A DNA stretch of 64,000 bases from Methanohalophilus euhalobius (lineage in GTDB: Archaea; Halobacteriota; Methanosarcinia; Methanosarcinales; Methanosarcinaceae). This document shows, one piece after another, positions 55,842 through 64,000 of this stretch (the stretch's first letter is position 1; every line of letters starts with the position of its first letter). A program made the translations under genes and the position numbers. The stretch lies in NCBI RefSeq assembly GCF_900215215.1, contig NZ_OBDR01000001.1, positions 310,001 to 374,000 of the forward strand, read 5' to 3'. The notes beneath the pieces are model-generated. The model was not told the DNA's origin. It searched no databases and worked only from the letters and a program-made list of their open reading frames with translations.

Positions 55842-56725
55842 AATTTGCTGCTATTGATGTAGGATCCAATGCTATCAGACTCCTGTTTTCACGAGTGGAG
55901 GACCAAACCGGCCAACCCTTTTTTGAAAAGGTATCCTTACTCAGGATACCCCTTAGGCTGGGAGATGATGCATTCATCAACAAGAAGATATCCGAAGAAA
56001 AAGCCGACAAACTTGTAGAATTAATGCAGGCTTTCAGGCACCTCATAAATGTCTACCAGCCTATAGAATACATGGCTTATGCAACCTCAGCAATGCGCGA
56101 GGCTAAAAATCACAAAAAAATAGTAAACCGGATCAAAAAAGAATGTGATATCGATCTGCAGGTCATTGAAGGAAAAAAGGAAGCAAAAGTAATTTATTCC
56201 AATCATATAGAAAAAATGCTGGACAGGAATGGATCCTACCTTTATATAGATGTAGGCGGCGGGAGTACTGAAATTACTTTTTTCAAGGGAAAACATGCGA
56301 TAAGATCCCGCTCTTTTAACATTGGAACAATCCGTATAAAAGAAGGGTTGGTGCCAAAGAGGAATTGGAAGAAAATGAAAAAATGGATCAAAGACACTCT
56401 TGAAGGGGAAGAAAATGTTTGCGCAATCGGTACTGGAGGAAATATAAACAAGTTATTCAAACATGCCGGAAAAAAGGAAGGCAAACCTCTGAAATATAAA
56501 AAACTCAAAACAACGGCAAACTACATGGGCAAGTTTACTGTTGAAGAGCGCATAATAAAATTCAATATGAAACCAGATCGTGCTGATGTAATCGTACCGG
56601 CATCAAAGGTTTACCTATCAGCTATGAAGTGGGGAAATATCAATAAAATCTATGTCCCAAAGATTGGGCTTGTAGATGGTATGGTACATGTAATGTACAA
56701 AAAACATAAAGAAAATTTTGTCTGA
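55838..56725 (+). CDS. ppx: Exopolyphosphatase, Ppx/GppA family
   Basis: 295 residues of the actin-like Ppx/GppA ATPase fold. The phosphate-1 motif is AIDVGSNAIRLLFSRVED and the phosphate-2 motif is YIDVGGGSTEITF. Shorter than E. coli Ppx, without the C-terminal HD domain, as in many archaea. Coupled to ppk1 by a 4-nt overlap. It hydrolyses terminal phosphates of polyphosphate. A ppGpp phosphatase activity is unlikely in an archaeon. Confidence 0.92.
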   Translation: MKFAAIDVGSNAIRLLFSRVEDQTGQPFFEKVSLLRIPLRLGDDAFINKKISEEKADKLVELMQAFRHLINVYQPIEYMAYATSAMREAKNHKKIVNRIKKECDIDLQVIEGKKEAKVIYSNHIEKMLDRNGSYLYIDVGGGSTEITFFKGKHAIRSRSFNIGTIRIKEGLVPKRNWKKMKKWIKDTLEGEENVCAIGTGGNINKLFKHAGKKEGKPLKYKKLKTTANYMGKFTVEERIIKFNMKPDRADVIVPASKVYLSAMKWGNINKIYVPKIGLVDGMVHVMYKKHKENFV

Positions 56726-58237
56726 TTAACTTTTAAGTTTTTCTTCAATTGCTTCTGTGACGGTTTTCAGGGCCTTTATACGGGCATATTTTTTATCGTT
56801 AGCTTCTACAATTGTCCATGGGGCATAAGTAGTGCTTGTTTTTTCAAGCATCTCATCTACAGCTTCACGATAGGCATCCCAATTTTCACGGTTTCGCCAA
56901 TCCTCTGGAGTGATTTTCCATTGTTTGTGAGGTGTTTCACTCCTTTTCTGGAACCTTTCAAACTGGGTATCCTAATCTATATGCAACCAGAATTTGACAA
57001 CTACAGCATTCCAGTCAGTAAGCATCGCTTCAAATTCATTAATCTCCCTATAAGCGCGTTTCCACTCGTTTTCAGTGCATAGCTGTTCTACCCGTTCTAC
57101 CATGACCCTGCCATACCAGCTACGGTCAAAAATAGCAATTCTACCGGCAGGTGGAATTTCCTTTAAGAATCTCCAGAGATAATGATGTGAGATTTCATAA
57201 TCATTGGGAGCGCCAATGGGAATTACCGAATAGAGACGTGGATTGAGCCGGCGCGCAAGCCTTCGGATATTACCCCCTTTACCTGATGCATCCCAGCCTT
57301 CATAAACAATAACCACAGGGATCTGACGCTTGAACAATTCATATTGCAAATGCCTCAAACGTTCCTGATACTCTTTTTTCTTACTTTTATATTCTTTTTT
57401 ATCGATCGTTTTATTCATATCAATGCGTGCCAGTATAGAAGTTTTAAGGGATGGTATTCCCGGTAAATCCTCTTTAGGGAAAAGGTCCACAGTAGTTTCA
57501 GTAACGGATTTATGGTCTACCTCTTTGAGTTTATCCTCTATTGCATTTATAAAAGCCGTCATTATTTTGACAGTGGCAAAATTCCTGTTATTTGATTCCA
57601 CAATTGTCCAGGGAGCCCTGAAAGAATCCGTGTTTTCCAGGATTTTTTCTACGGTGTGAAGATAGGCTTCATATTCACTTGCATAATCCACTTCATCTTC
57701 CCCCACAATAAAAAGATCCCCATTATTCTTTTCCAGTTCTTTAAACCGTTGTTGCTGTTTCTCTTTGCTTATGTGGAGGAAGAACTTGATTATTAGGTAA
57801 CCATCGTCTGCAAGTTGCCTCTCAAAACTCCTGATTCCCTGCAGGCATCTTTCAAGTCCTTTTCCATTATTTTTTTCAATATGTTCTATAATCGCTCGCC
57901 TGTACCAGCTGCGATCGAAGATTGCTACCTGGCCGCGGGCAGGAACTTTGGTCCAGAAACGCCACAAAAGAGGTCGGAGTTTTTCCTCATCTGTGGGACT
58001 GGTAGTTGTATGGAAACGGAAACCCCTGGGGTCCATGGGAAGAATGAAACGATTTATTATATCACTCATACCCGAAGCATGCCAGCCTTCAAAGACAACA
58101 ATTATGGGAACCTGCATTTTCCAGCTTTTGCGCTGTAATTCCCCCATTTTGATCTCAAGTTTATCGACTAAATCCTTGTACTCCTTATCGTCTATTCTTT
58201 TTGAGAGATCAACTTTTTCCAGCATTGAAAACCCCAT
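56726..58237 (-). CDS. ppk2: Two-domain polyphosphate kinase 2 with an in-frame TAG
   Basis: 503 residues if codon 422 (TAG, 56972-56974) is read. The N-terminal PPK2 domain has a degenerate Walker A (FEGWHASGMSD); the C-terminal domain is complete (YEGWDASGKGGNIRR, FDRSWYGRVMVERVE). After the TAG the same frame continues 81 codons with the essential KQWKITPEDWRNRENW lid and APWTIVEANDKKYARIKA, ending in TAA. Truncation at 421 residues would remove these catalytic-core parts. It uses polyphosphate to phosphorylate nucleotides. It is convergent with ppx, with no gap. Confidence 0.92.
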
Positions 58238-58302
58238 ATAATTGCAATATCCTATTATAGCTCTTTACTCATATTTTTATTTATCATGATAGAGTAAGAA
58301 GA

Positions 58303-58322
58303 CCACCGTTTTCAAACGGTGG
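58303..58322. repeat. Left-end hairpin of IS copy 2
   Basis: Identical to 1856-1875: CCACCGTTT/AAACGGTGG. Confidence 0.85.
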
Positions 58323-58433
58323 ATGAATTACCTAAATAAGCAGAAGACTCCTTCCATAAGGCAGGAGATGAATGCGTCTTTTTGTGGTTTTGGCACAAAG
58401 TATAAATAGTGTCAAGTGCATAGGTGGATATAT

Positions 58434-59546
58434 ATGTTGAAAGCCTACAAATATAGAATGTATCCAACAAAACAGCAAGAAGAAATGTTTAGCAAGCATT
58501 TTGGTTGTGTGAGGGTAATCTATAATTGGGCCTTAGAACAAAAAATTAAATCCTATGAGCAAGACGGAAAAGCAATTTCCAGATTTACATTGAATAAAAC
58601 AATTCCAACATTGTATAAAGATATGGAATGGCTGAAAGAAGTCAATTCACAATCTTTACGTGGAGCTACTCTTAATCTGGATAATGCTTTTACCAGGTTT
58701 TTCCGTGAGAAAACGGGTTTTCCCAAATTTAAATCAAAGAAAAATCCAGTACAATCATTTTCTGTTCCACAATATTATAAAGTGGATTTTGAGACGAATA
58801 AAGTCAAACTTCCCAAAATTGGATGGATTAAAACTAAGTTGCACAGGCACTTTGATGGTAACTTGAAAACCGCAACAGTATCAAAAACATCGTCTGGTAA
58901 ATATTTCATCAGCATTCTTGTAGATGATGGTAAAGAATTACCTGATAAACAGGATTTTGATGAAAATAGTGCGGTTGGTATTGATGTTGGTATCAAAGAT
59001 TTTGCCATCATGTCTAACGGTGAAAAAATAGATAACCCCAGGCATCTTAATAATTCAGTGAAAAGACTGAAGGTATTACAAAAGCGTCTCTCACGAAAAC
59101 AAAGAGGTTCAAAAAATAGAGATAAAGCAAAACAGCAGATAGCCAAACTTCATGAGAAAATAGCAAATCAGAGAAATGATTTTCAGCATAAATTAACTTC
59201 CAGATTAATTAGCGAAAACCAAGCTATTGCACTGGAAACATTAACCGTATCTGGAATGTTGAAAAATCATAAACTTGCACAATCCATTAGTGATGTATCA
59301 TGGAGTTCTTTTGTAACCAAATTGGAATATAAAGCAGAATGGTATGGGAAAAGCATATTGAGAATTGGACAATTTGAACCATCCACGAAAATATGCAATG
59401 TCTGTGGGTATCATAACAACAACATTACACTTGTAGAAAGACAATGGCAATGTCCTGATTGTGGTGCATCCCATGACAGAGATGTCAATGCTGCAATTAA
59501 TATTAAGAAGTTTGCTTTAAATAAACAGAATTTGATAGGTATTTGA
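58434..59546 (+). CDS. tnpB: TnpB RNA-guided nuclease (copy 2), intact
   Basis: 370 residues from ATG 58434 (MLKAYKYRMYPTKQQEEMF). A GTG start six codons earlier is less likely. The RuvC acidic residues are in GIDVGIKDFAIM, ALETLTVSGML and DRDVNAAINI; the zinc ribbon is CNVCG...CPDCG. There is no in-frame TAG, unlike copy 1. The two TnpB proteins are clearly diverged, although their terminal DNA is almost identical. The stop is TGA, and the predicted omega RNA follows at once. Confidence 0.95.
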   Translation: MLKAYKYRMYPTKQQEEMFSKHFGCVRVIYNWALEQKIKSYEQDGKAISRFTLNKTIPTLYKDMEWLKEVNSQSLRGATLNLDNAFTRFFREKTGFPKFKSKKNPVQSFSVPQYYKVDFETNKVKLPKIGWIKTKLHRHFDGNLKTATVSKTSSGKYFISILVDDGKELPDKQDFDENSAVGIDVGIKDFAIMSNGEKIDNPRHLNNSVKRLKVLQKRLSRKQRGSKNRDKAKQQIAKLHEKIANQRNDFQHKLTSRLISENQAIALETLTVSGMLKNHKLAQSISDVSWSSFVTKLEYKAEWYGKSILRIGQFEPSTKICNVCGYHNNNITLVERQWQCPDCGASHDRDVNAAINIKKFALNKQNLIGI

Positions 59547-59550
59547 AGCA

Positions 59551-59642
59551 CCGTAGGAACTACGGGGAGAGCCTGTGGAGTTGTTTTCAATGGGAAGGGC
59601 TATGAAGCAGGAAGCCACCCTATTCAGAGGGTGGTAGTTCAC
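59551..59642 (+). ncRNA. Predicted omega RNA scaffold of IS copy 2
   Basis: Hairpins CCGTAG-gaa-CTACGG (59551-59565), a short TTG/CAA pair near 59581, and CCACCCT/AGGGTGG (59615-59634), then GTAGTTCAC. The first hairpin shows a compensatory C-G in place of the T-A of copy 1. The predicted guide begins with GCTGGAAGAATACAGG, the ligD phosphoesterase 5' coding sequence. Confidence 0.65.
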
Positions 59643-60226
59643 GCTGGAAGAATACAGGAAAAAAAGAGATTCTAACAGGACATCTGAACCTGAAGCCAAA
59701 GAGACTTCCAGATCCGATGAGCCTATTTTTGTAATACAGAAACATGATGCCAGCAATCTGCATTATGATCTCAGGCTAGAGATTGATGGCGTACTGAAAA
59801 GCTGGGCAGTTCCCAAACAACCTCCAAAAAAAGCCGGAATCAAGAGACTTGCCATACAGACGGAAGACCACCCAATGGAATATGCCGATTTTGAGGGAGA
59901 AATACCTGAAGGACAATACGGAGCCGGCAAAGTTGAAATATGGGACAGGGGAAACTACAAAGCAATAAAGATTGAAGACAAGGAAATCATCGTCACACTA
60001 AAAGGAAAACAATTGACTGGCGACTATGTTCTTATTAAGACGAAGTACGGCAAGAACGATAAGGGCTGGTTATTTTTCAAGAAGAAAGCAGATAACTGAA
60101 TCCGGGTATCCCATACAAATAATCATAAAATACACCCATCCCGGCTATAAAAACGCATTGAACCCTGAAGTTAAATACAAAAGCATTTATACCAACCGGA
60201 AAATCTCGTTTTGGAGTGAAAGGAAA

Positions 60227-62152
60227 ATGCAATACAGTCTGGGAATTGATGCTGGCGGAACGTACACAGATGCAGTTTTTATCCGTAACCGGGATGGGAA
60301 AGTCGTAGACTGGGCTAAATCCCTTACTACCTATCCGGACCTCATTATGGGCATACATAACGTCCTGGAATTGTTGAACCGGGAATATATGGAAAACATA
60401 AACCTGGTGTCCGTATCCACAACACTTTCCACAAATACCCTTCTGGAAAAAACCGGTGCATCCGCCTCCCTAATCCTGATCGGTGACCATCCCCTGGAAA
60501 GAGAACTTGCTGCAGAGAATTATGTATTCATAGCCGGAGGACACGACCAAAACGGTGAAGAGTCGACACCCCTGGACATGAAAAAAGTGGAAGAATATAT
60601 CAAAGAAGTTCAAGGCAGGGTTTCGGTATTCGCAGTTTCTGCCTATTTTGGAACCCGTAATCCGGAACATGAACTTAAAGTAAAGGATAAAATCCTCGAA
60701 CTTACCGGCAAACCGGTTGTATGCGGCCATGAACTTTCCCAGGAACTCGGAGCCTATGAACGAGCTGTCACTGCCCTCCTCAATGCCCAGCTTATTCCTG
60801 TTACTACAAAATTCATCCGGTCAGTCATCCATGAAATCGAAAAACTCGGAATAAAGGAAAAAATGCTGATGTTGCGTTGTGATGGATCTGTGGTCAATAT
60901 AGAGGATGCTCTGCATCGGCCAATCGAAACTATTTTTTCCGGACCTGCAGCAAGTCTTGTGGGTGCTTCATACCTAGCAAACCTGGATACATGTGCCGTT
61001 ATGGATGTTGGAGGCACAAGCACCGATGTTTCTGCTATCTACAAAGGACTACCGGAGTTAAAAGCAGAAGGGGCTACAGTTGGTGGCTGGAAAACAAGGG
61101 TCAAAGCAATCGACATGGAAACTTCTGCTATGGGAGGAGACAGTCACATCTGGGTTACTAAAAAGAGCATAAATATCGGACCCAGAAGAGTAATACCTCT
61201 ATGTATGGCTGCTACACATCACCCACAACTTATGGAAATCCTGAGCGAACAGGCACCTACTTTCCGTGTAATGGAAAATGAAAATTTCCAGCCAACCCGC
61301 TTTTTTATAAAGAATCAATCGGACCACCAGCATATTGATCCACAAGAGAAAGAAATCCTGGACTTACTGGGTGAACAGCCGGTTTCCATACAGACTATTT
61401 CTCATCAACTAAATGGGATACCTTCTGCCAATGTACTGGATTCCCTGATACAGAAAAGAATTGTCCAGGCAATAGGATTCACTCCGACAGATGCCCTGCA
61501 TGTACTGGGAGATTATACGGAGTGGAATGCAGAAGCTTCTGAAAAAGGGGCAGAGATGCTTTCAAAACTTCTCAGGAAGAACAAGATAGAGTTTTGTAAA
61601 AATATCAAAGAAATGTTTGCAAAAAATATGTCAAAAGAACTTATTCACTTCCTGCTGCCGGATGTTGATGAAAAAGTGATCACGGACATACTTAACGGCA
61701 AATATCCGGCACGTTTGAATCTGGATATTCCTGTAGCCCTGGTTGGGGGACCTGTTAAGGCTTACGTGGATGAAATACAAAAAATATTGATCGCAGACAT
61801 AAAGGTACCTGAAAATTTTGAAGTTGGTAATGCGGTAGGAGCACTTATGGGAAAAGGGATCAAACGCGTGGATATTATGATCCGGCCACATTCCCTGCAA
61901 CGGCCCGAAGAGAATTTTCTTGTATTTGCACCCGGGCAAAGAAAGCAGTTCAAGAAATATGTGGATGCCCTGGATTTTGCAAGAAAAACCGGAGAGAGTA
62001 TTGTTAAAGGATACATGAACAAATGCCGTATAGATTCTGAGAGGGTGAAAATCACGTTTGAAAAGAAAACTGTGGTCCCGGATGGCTGGCATCACCCACC
62101 AATGGAAACACGCCTGATAGTGATGGGTGTAGGTACCCCAAACATCGGATAA
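60227..62152 (+). CDS. Hydantoinase/oxoprolinase-family protein
   Basis: 641 residues from ATG 60227 (MQYSLGIDAGGTYTDAVF, a family start), preceded by AAAGGAAA; the frame extends 67 codons upstream into noncoding sequence. N-terminal ATPase-like segment SVSTTLSTNTLLEKTG and the HyuA-type AVMDVGGTSTDVSAIYKG are present, as in the HyuA/OplA large subunit. The C-terminal part is not typical of 5-oxoprolinase. The substrate is unknown. It would hydrolyse a cyclic amide at the cost of ATP, if active. Confidence 0.85.
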   Translation: MQYSLGIDAGGTYTDAVFIRNRDGKVVDWAKSLTTYPDLIMGIHNVLELLNREYMENINLVSVSTTLSTNTLLEKTGASASLILIGDHPLERELAAENYVFIAGGHDQNGEESTPLDMKKVEEYIKEVQGRVSVFAVSAYFGTRNPEHELKVKDKILELTGKPVVCGHELSQELGAYERAVTALLNAQLIPVTTKFIRSVIHEIEKLGIKEKMLMLRCDGSVVNIEDALHRPIETIFSGPAASLVGASYLANLDTCAVMDVGGTSTDVSAIYKGLPELKAEGATVGGWKTRVKAIDMETSAMGGDSHIWVTKKSINIGPRRVIPLCMAATHHPQLMEILSEQAPTFRVMENENFQPTRFFIKNQSDHQHIDPQEKEILDLLGEQPVSIQTISHQLNGIPSANVLDSLIQKRIVQAIGFTPTDALHVLGDYTEWNAEASEKGAEMLSKLLRKNKIEFCKNIKEMFAKNMSKELIHFLLPDVDEKVITDILNGKYPARLNLDIPVALVGGPVKAYVDEIQKILIADIKVPENFEVGNAVGALMGKGIKRVDIMIRPHSLQRPEENFLVFAPGQRKQFKKYVDALDFARKTGESIVKGYMNKCRIDSERVKITFEKKTVVPDGWHHPPMETRLIVMGVGTPNIG

Positions 62153-62224
62153 ACATAAGAATAAACAATCCTCTATACGACCCCAACAAGTTTGCCGTCA
62201 GGATATACACATTTATTCAGGGGC

Positions 62225-64000
62225 ATGGAAGAGGAAAAAACAATGGATATCGAAAAAATACTTTCCAAAATAACATCATCCAGGGGCTACGAAGGGCAAA
62301 TCGTACACAGTGAATCCATAAAAGAAAGACAGGGAAAGTATGATAATGTTGATATCAAGCCATTGCTCAGGTTTGCCCTGCATGAAAGAGGAATTAAAAG
62401 ACTATATTCCCATCAGACAGAAGCCATTGAGAAGATCAGAAGTGGTAAAAACATCGTACTGGCAACCAGTACGGCCAGCGGAAAATCCCTGGCATATACA
62501 ATACCTGTTTTTGAAGAAATAATGGACCATCCTGCCTCTACTGTCCTTTATATATCACCTCTAAATGCCCTTGCCAATGATCAGTATTCAAATTTTGTGA
62601 AATTGAGAGATATACTGGGTGAAAGGATTGACATTGGCCGTTTTGTAGGGCCGTCCTCTAAAGAAGAGAGATGGCAGGCAAAAGCCGATGCAAATATTAT
62701 TTTTACCAATCCCGAAATGCTGCATATGAGTGTACTGGGCTGGAAACAGCAGTGGTACAGAGTATTATCCAACCTGAAATACATAATCCTCGATGAAAGC
62801 CATTATTACACCGGAGTCACCGGCAGCAACATGGCAAATCTTTTGCGCCGGCTGCAGAGAATATGCGATCACTACGGATCCAATCCCCAATACATATGCT
62901 GCAGCGCCACCATTGGCAATCCCGGCAAACATGCATGCAACCTGACTGGAAAAAACATGGAGGTCATTGACAGGGATGGTTCAGGCAGGGGAGCACAGAA
63001 GTTTGTATTCTGGAACCCGCCGGCATACTATAACAAAAAGGGTTACTTCCTGCGCAAAAGCAGTTTTGCAGATTCAAACCGGTTGTTTACCACATTAATA
63101 CAGGAAGGATTGCAAACTATTCTTTTTACCCGTTCCCGCCAGAAAATGGAGAGAATGTACCTCCAATCAAAAAAGGAACTGCAAAACCGGGGGTTGAAAG
63201 AAAGGATCGCCCCTTATCGCGGTGGATATAGTCCAGAAGACAGGATTCTCATAGAAAAACAATTGCAGAATGGTACTCTTAAAGGCGTCCTTTCAACAAA
63301 TGCCTTAGAACTCGGAATTGATATCGGAGGACTCGATGGTTGTATCCTTGATGAATTTCCCGGCACTATAATGAGCACCCGACAGCAGGCCGGAAGGGCC
63401 GGCAGAGGAGAGAACGAAAGCATGGTGGTACTTGTGGCCGGCCAGAATGCCCTGGACCAATATTACATGCGCAATCCAGAGAAATTTTTTGCAAAATCCT
63501 GCGAAGATGCTGTCATTAATCCTGAAAATACCTACATACAAACGGGACATATACTGTGTGCAGCAAAAGAATTACCCCTGCAACAGGAGGACGAGAAGTA
63601 TTTCGGTAGCGGAATACGGGATGTTATTGGAGTCCTGAAGGAAGAAAAATTGCTTGCAGAAAATGAAAAGGGTACAATCTGTCTTGATAACCATCCCCAT
63701 GGACAGGTGAACATAAGGGGAGCCGGTAGGAACGGATATTGCCTTATAGATACCACAGGTGGCAAGAGGAAGATTATTGAAAAAGACCTGGAACGCTCAA
63801 TGGCTTTCAGGGAAGCATTTGAAGGAGCCATCTATATCCATATGGGAAATCCCTATGTTGTGCAAATGATGAACCACAGCAAGAAAGAAATCCTTGTTGA
63901 GAAAGGTAAAGCTGATTATTATACCAAACCAATGGTTGCTTCCGAGATATTCCTGAGGGAAAAGTACGAAGAAAAAAAACCCGGGAAACTGGACGATATT
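62225..64000 (+). CDS. YprA/MrfA-like DEAD/DEAH-box helicase (3' end outside window)
   Basis: 592 residues visible from ATG 62225, no stop within the window. Helicase motif I is TSTASGKSLAYT, motif II LDESHYYTG (DESH), motif III SATIGNPG, then the second RecA domain with motif V STNALELGIDIG and motif VI QQAGRAGRGE. The order matches YprA/MrfA-type DNA repair helicases, whose C-terminal DUF1998 zinc domain would lie beyond the edge. The second ATG at 62243 is an alternative start. No in-frame TAG interrupts it. Confidence 0.92.
   Translation, partial: MEEEKTMDIEKILSKITSSRGYEGQIVHSESIKERQGKYDNVDIKPLLRFALHERGIKRLYSHQTEAIEKIRSGKNIVLATSTASGKSLAYTIPVFEEIMDHPASTVLYISPLNALANDQYSNFVKLRDILGERIDIGRFVGPSSKEERWQAKADANIIFTNPEMLHMSVLGWKQQWYRVLSNLKYIILDESHYYTGVTGSNMANLLRRLQRICDHYGSNPQYICCSATIGNPGKHACNLTGKNMEVIDRDGSGRGAQKFVFWNPPAYYNKKGYFLRKSSFADSNRLFTTLIQEGLQTILFTRSRQKMERMYLQSKKELQNRGLKERIAPYRGGYSPEDRILIEKQLQNGTLKGVLSTNALELGIDIGGLDGCILDEFPGTIMSTRQQAGRAGRGENESMVVLVAGQNALDQYYMRNPEKFFAKSCEDAVINPENTYIQTGHILCAAKELPLQQEDEKYFGSGIRDVIGVLKEEKLLAENEKGTICLDNHPHGQVNIRGAGRNGYCLIDTTGGKRKIIEKDLERSMAFREAFEGAIYIHMGNPYVVQMMNHSKKEILVEKGKADYYTKPMVASEIFLREKYEEKKPGKLDDI

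Larger units (their letters stand above)
58285..59642. mobile_element. tnpB-only IS200/IS605 element (copy 2)
   Basis: Lacks tnpA. Left end CATGATAGAGTAAGAA and right end GGTAGTTCAC(GC) match copy 1 at 1838-3488. It is inserted after TTTAT. It could be mobilised only by a TnpA supplied in trans, such as that of copy 1 if active. The right boundary is 59642 or 59644, since GC may belong to either the element or the flank. Confidence 0.9.
58283..60099 (+). pseudogene. LigD-type 3'-phosphoesterase gene split in its start codon by an IS element
   Basis: Removing 58285-59642 rejoins AT with G and restores ATG-CTG-GAA-GAA ([10 protein letters not shown]), the usual start of a stand-alone LigD phosphoesterase. 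The rest, from 59643, is intact to TGA at 60099: [50 protein letters not shown]. These hold the catalytic His residues. As it stands, an in-frame TAG is 3 codons before the CTG and no start precedes the catalytic part. The first internal ATG (59875) would lose it. It would repair 3'-phosphate or ribonucleotide ends. Confidence 0.88.

Overview
The window comes from a methanogenic archaeon of the Methanosarcinaceae, most likely a methylotrophic relative of Methanohalophilus, Methanolobus or Methanococcoides. The evidence is archaeal ribosomal proteins, aIF5B, a proteasome beta subunit, the KH/beta-CASP ribonuclease aCPSF1, a methanogenesis marker 9 protein, a methylcobamide:CoM methyltransferase-like protein, bacterial-type gyrase, and archaeal TATA boxes and GGTGA-type ribosome binding sites. 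No rRNA or tRNA gene was found, so the genus is inference.

Layout. 1-3.5 kb: the 3' part of gyrA, then an IS200/IS605 element (tnpA, tnpB and a predicted omega RNA). 3.6-6.9 kb: PLP synthase pdxST, an FMN-binding protein and a DUF1724-type regulator. 7-10.7 kb: translation operon rpl7ae-rps28e-rpl24e-ndk-infB-rps6e. 10.8-19 kb: a membrane-anchored protein, a large PAS/GAF sensor, a DNA glycosylase, a TPR protein, and a cluster of deaminase, DUF447, CitG-like and marker 9 genes. 19-24.2 kb: high-affinity phosphate transport (two pstS, pstC, pstA, pstB, phoU). 24.5-35 kb: pyrC, a KaiC-like ATPase, small membrane proteins, a JAMM protease and a 1027-residue secreted TPR protein. 35-42.8 kb: lysA and a sulfur-trafficking cluster (tusA, dsrE-like, a desulfurase-like protein lacking its PLP lysine, iscU fusion, iron-sulfur flavoprotein), then a CobW GTPase and a corrinoid methyltransferase. 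43-45.5 kb: a FetAB-type exporter followed by two decayed genes. 46-50 kb: HTH regulator, HAD phosphatase, aCPSF1, psmB. 50.4-58.2 kb: a polyphosphate locus (PhoU-like regulator, CHAD protein, ppk1, ppx, ppk2). 58.3-64 kb: a second tnpB element inserted in the start codon of a LigD-type phosphoesterase gene, a hydantoinase/oxoprolinase-like protein and the start of a YprA/MrfA-like helicase.

The most striking signal is recoding of TAG. Three genes (a two-domain PPK2, a DUF1724 regulator and tnpB) each contain a single in-frame TAG, and family-typical protein sequence continues on both sides. By contrast, all of the roughly 65 intact gene ends I checked use TAA or TGA. The only terminal TAG belongs to a frameshifted pseudogene. 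In a Methanosarcinaceae host, which can carry the pyrrolysine system, this suggests UAG is read as pyrrolysine in ordinary housekeeping and mobile genes. The pyl genes themselves are not in this window.

The two transposon copies have nearly identical ends. Comparing them gives a TTTAT target, an omega RNA scaffold with a compensatory base change, and a reconstruction of the disrupted start codon.
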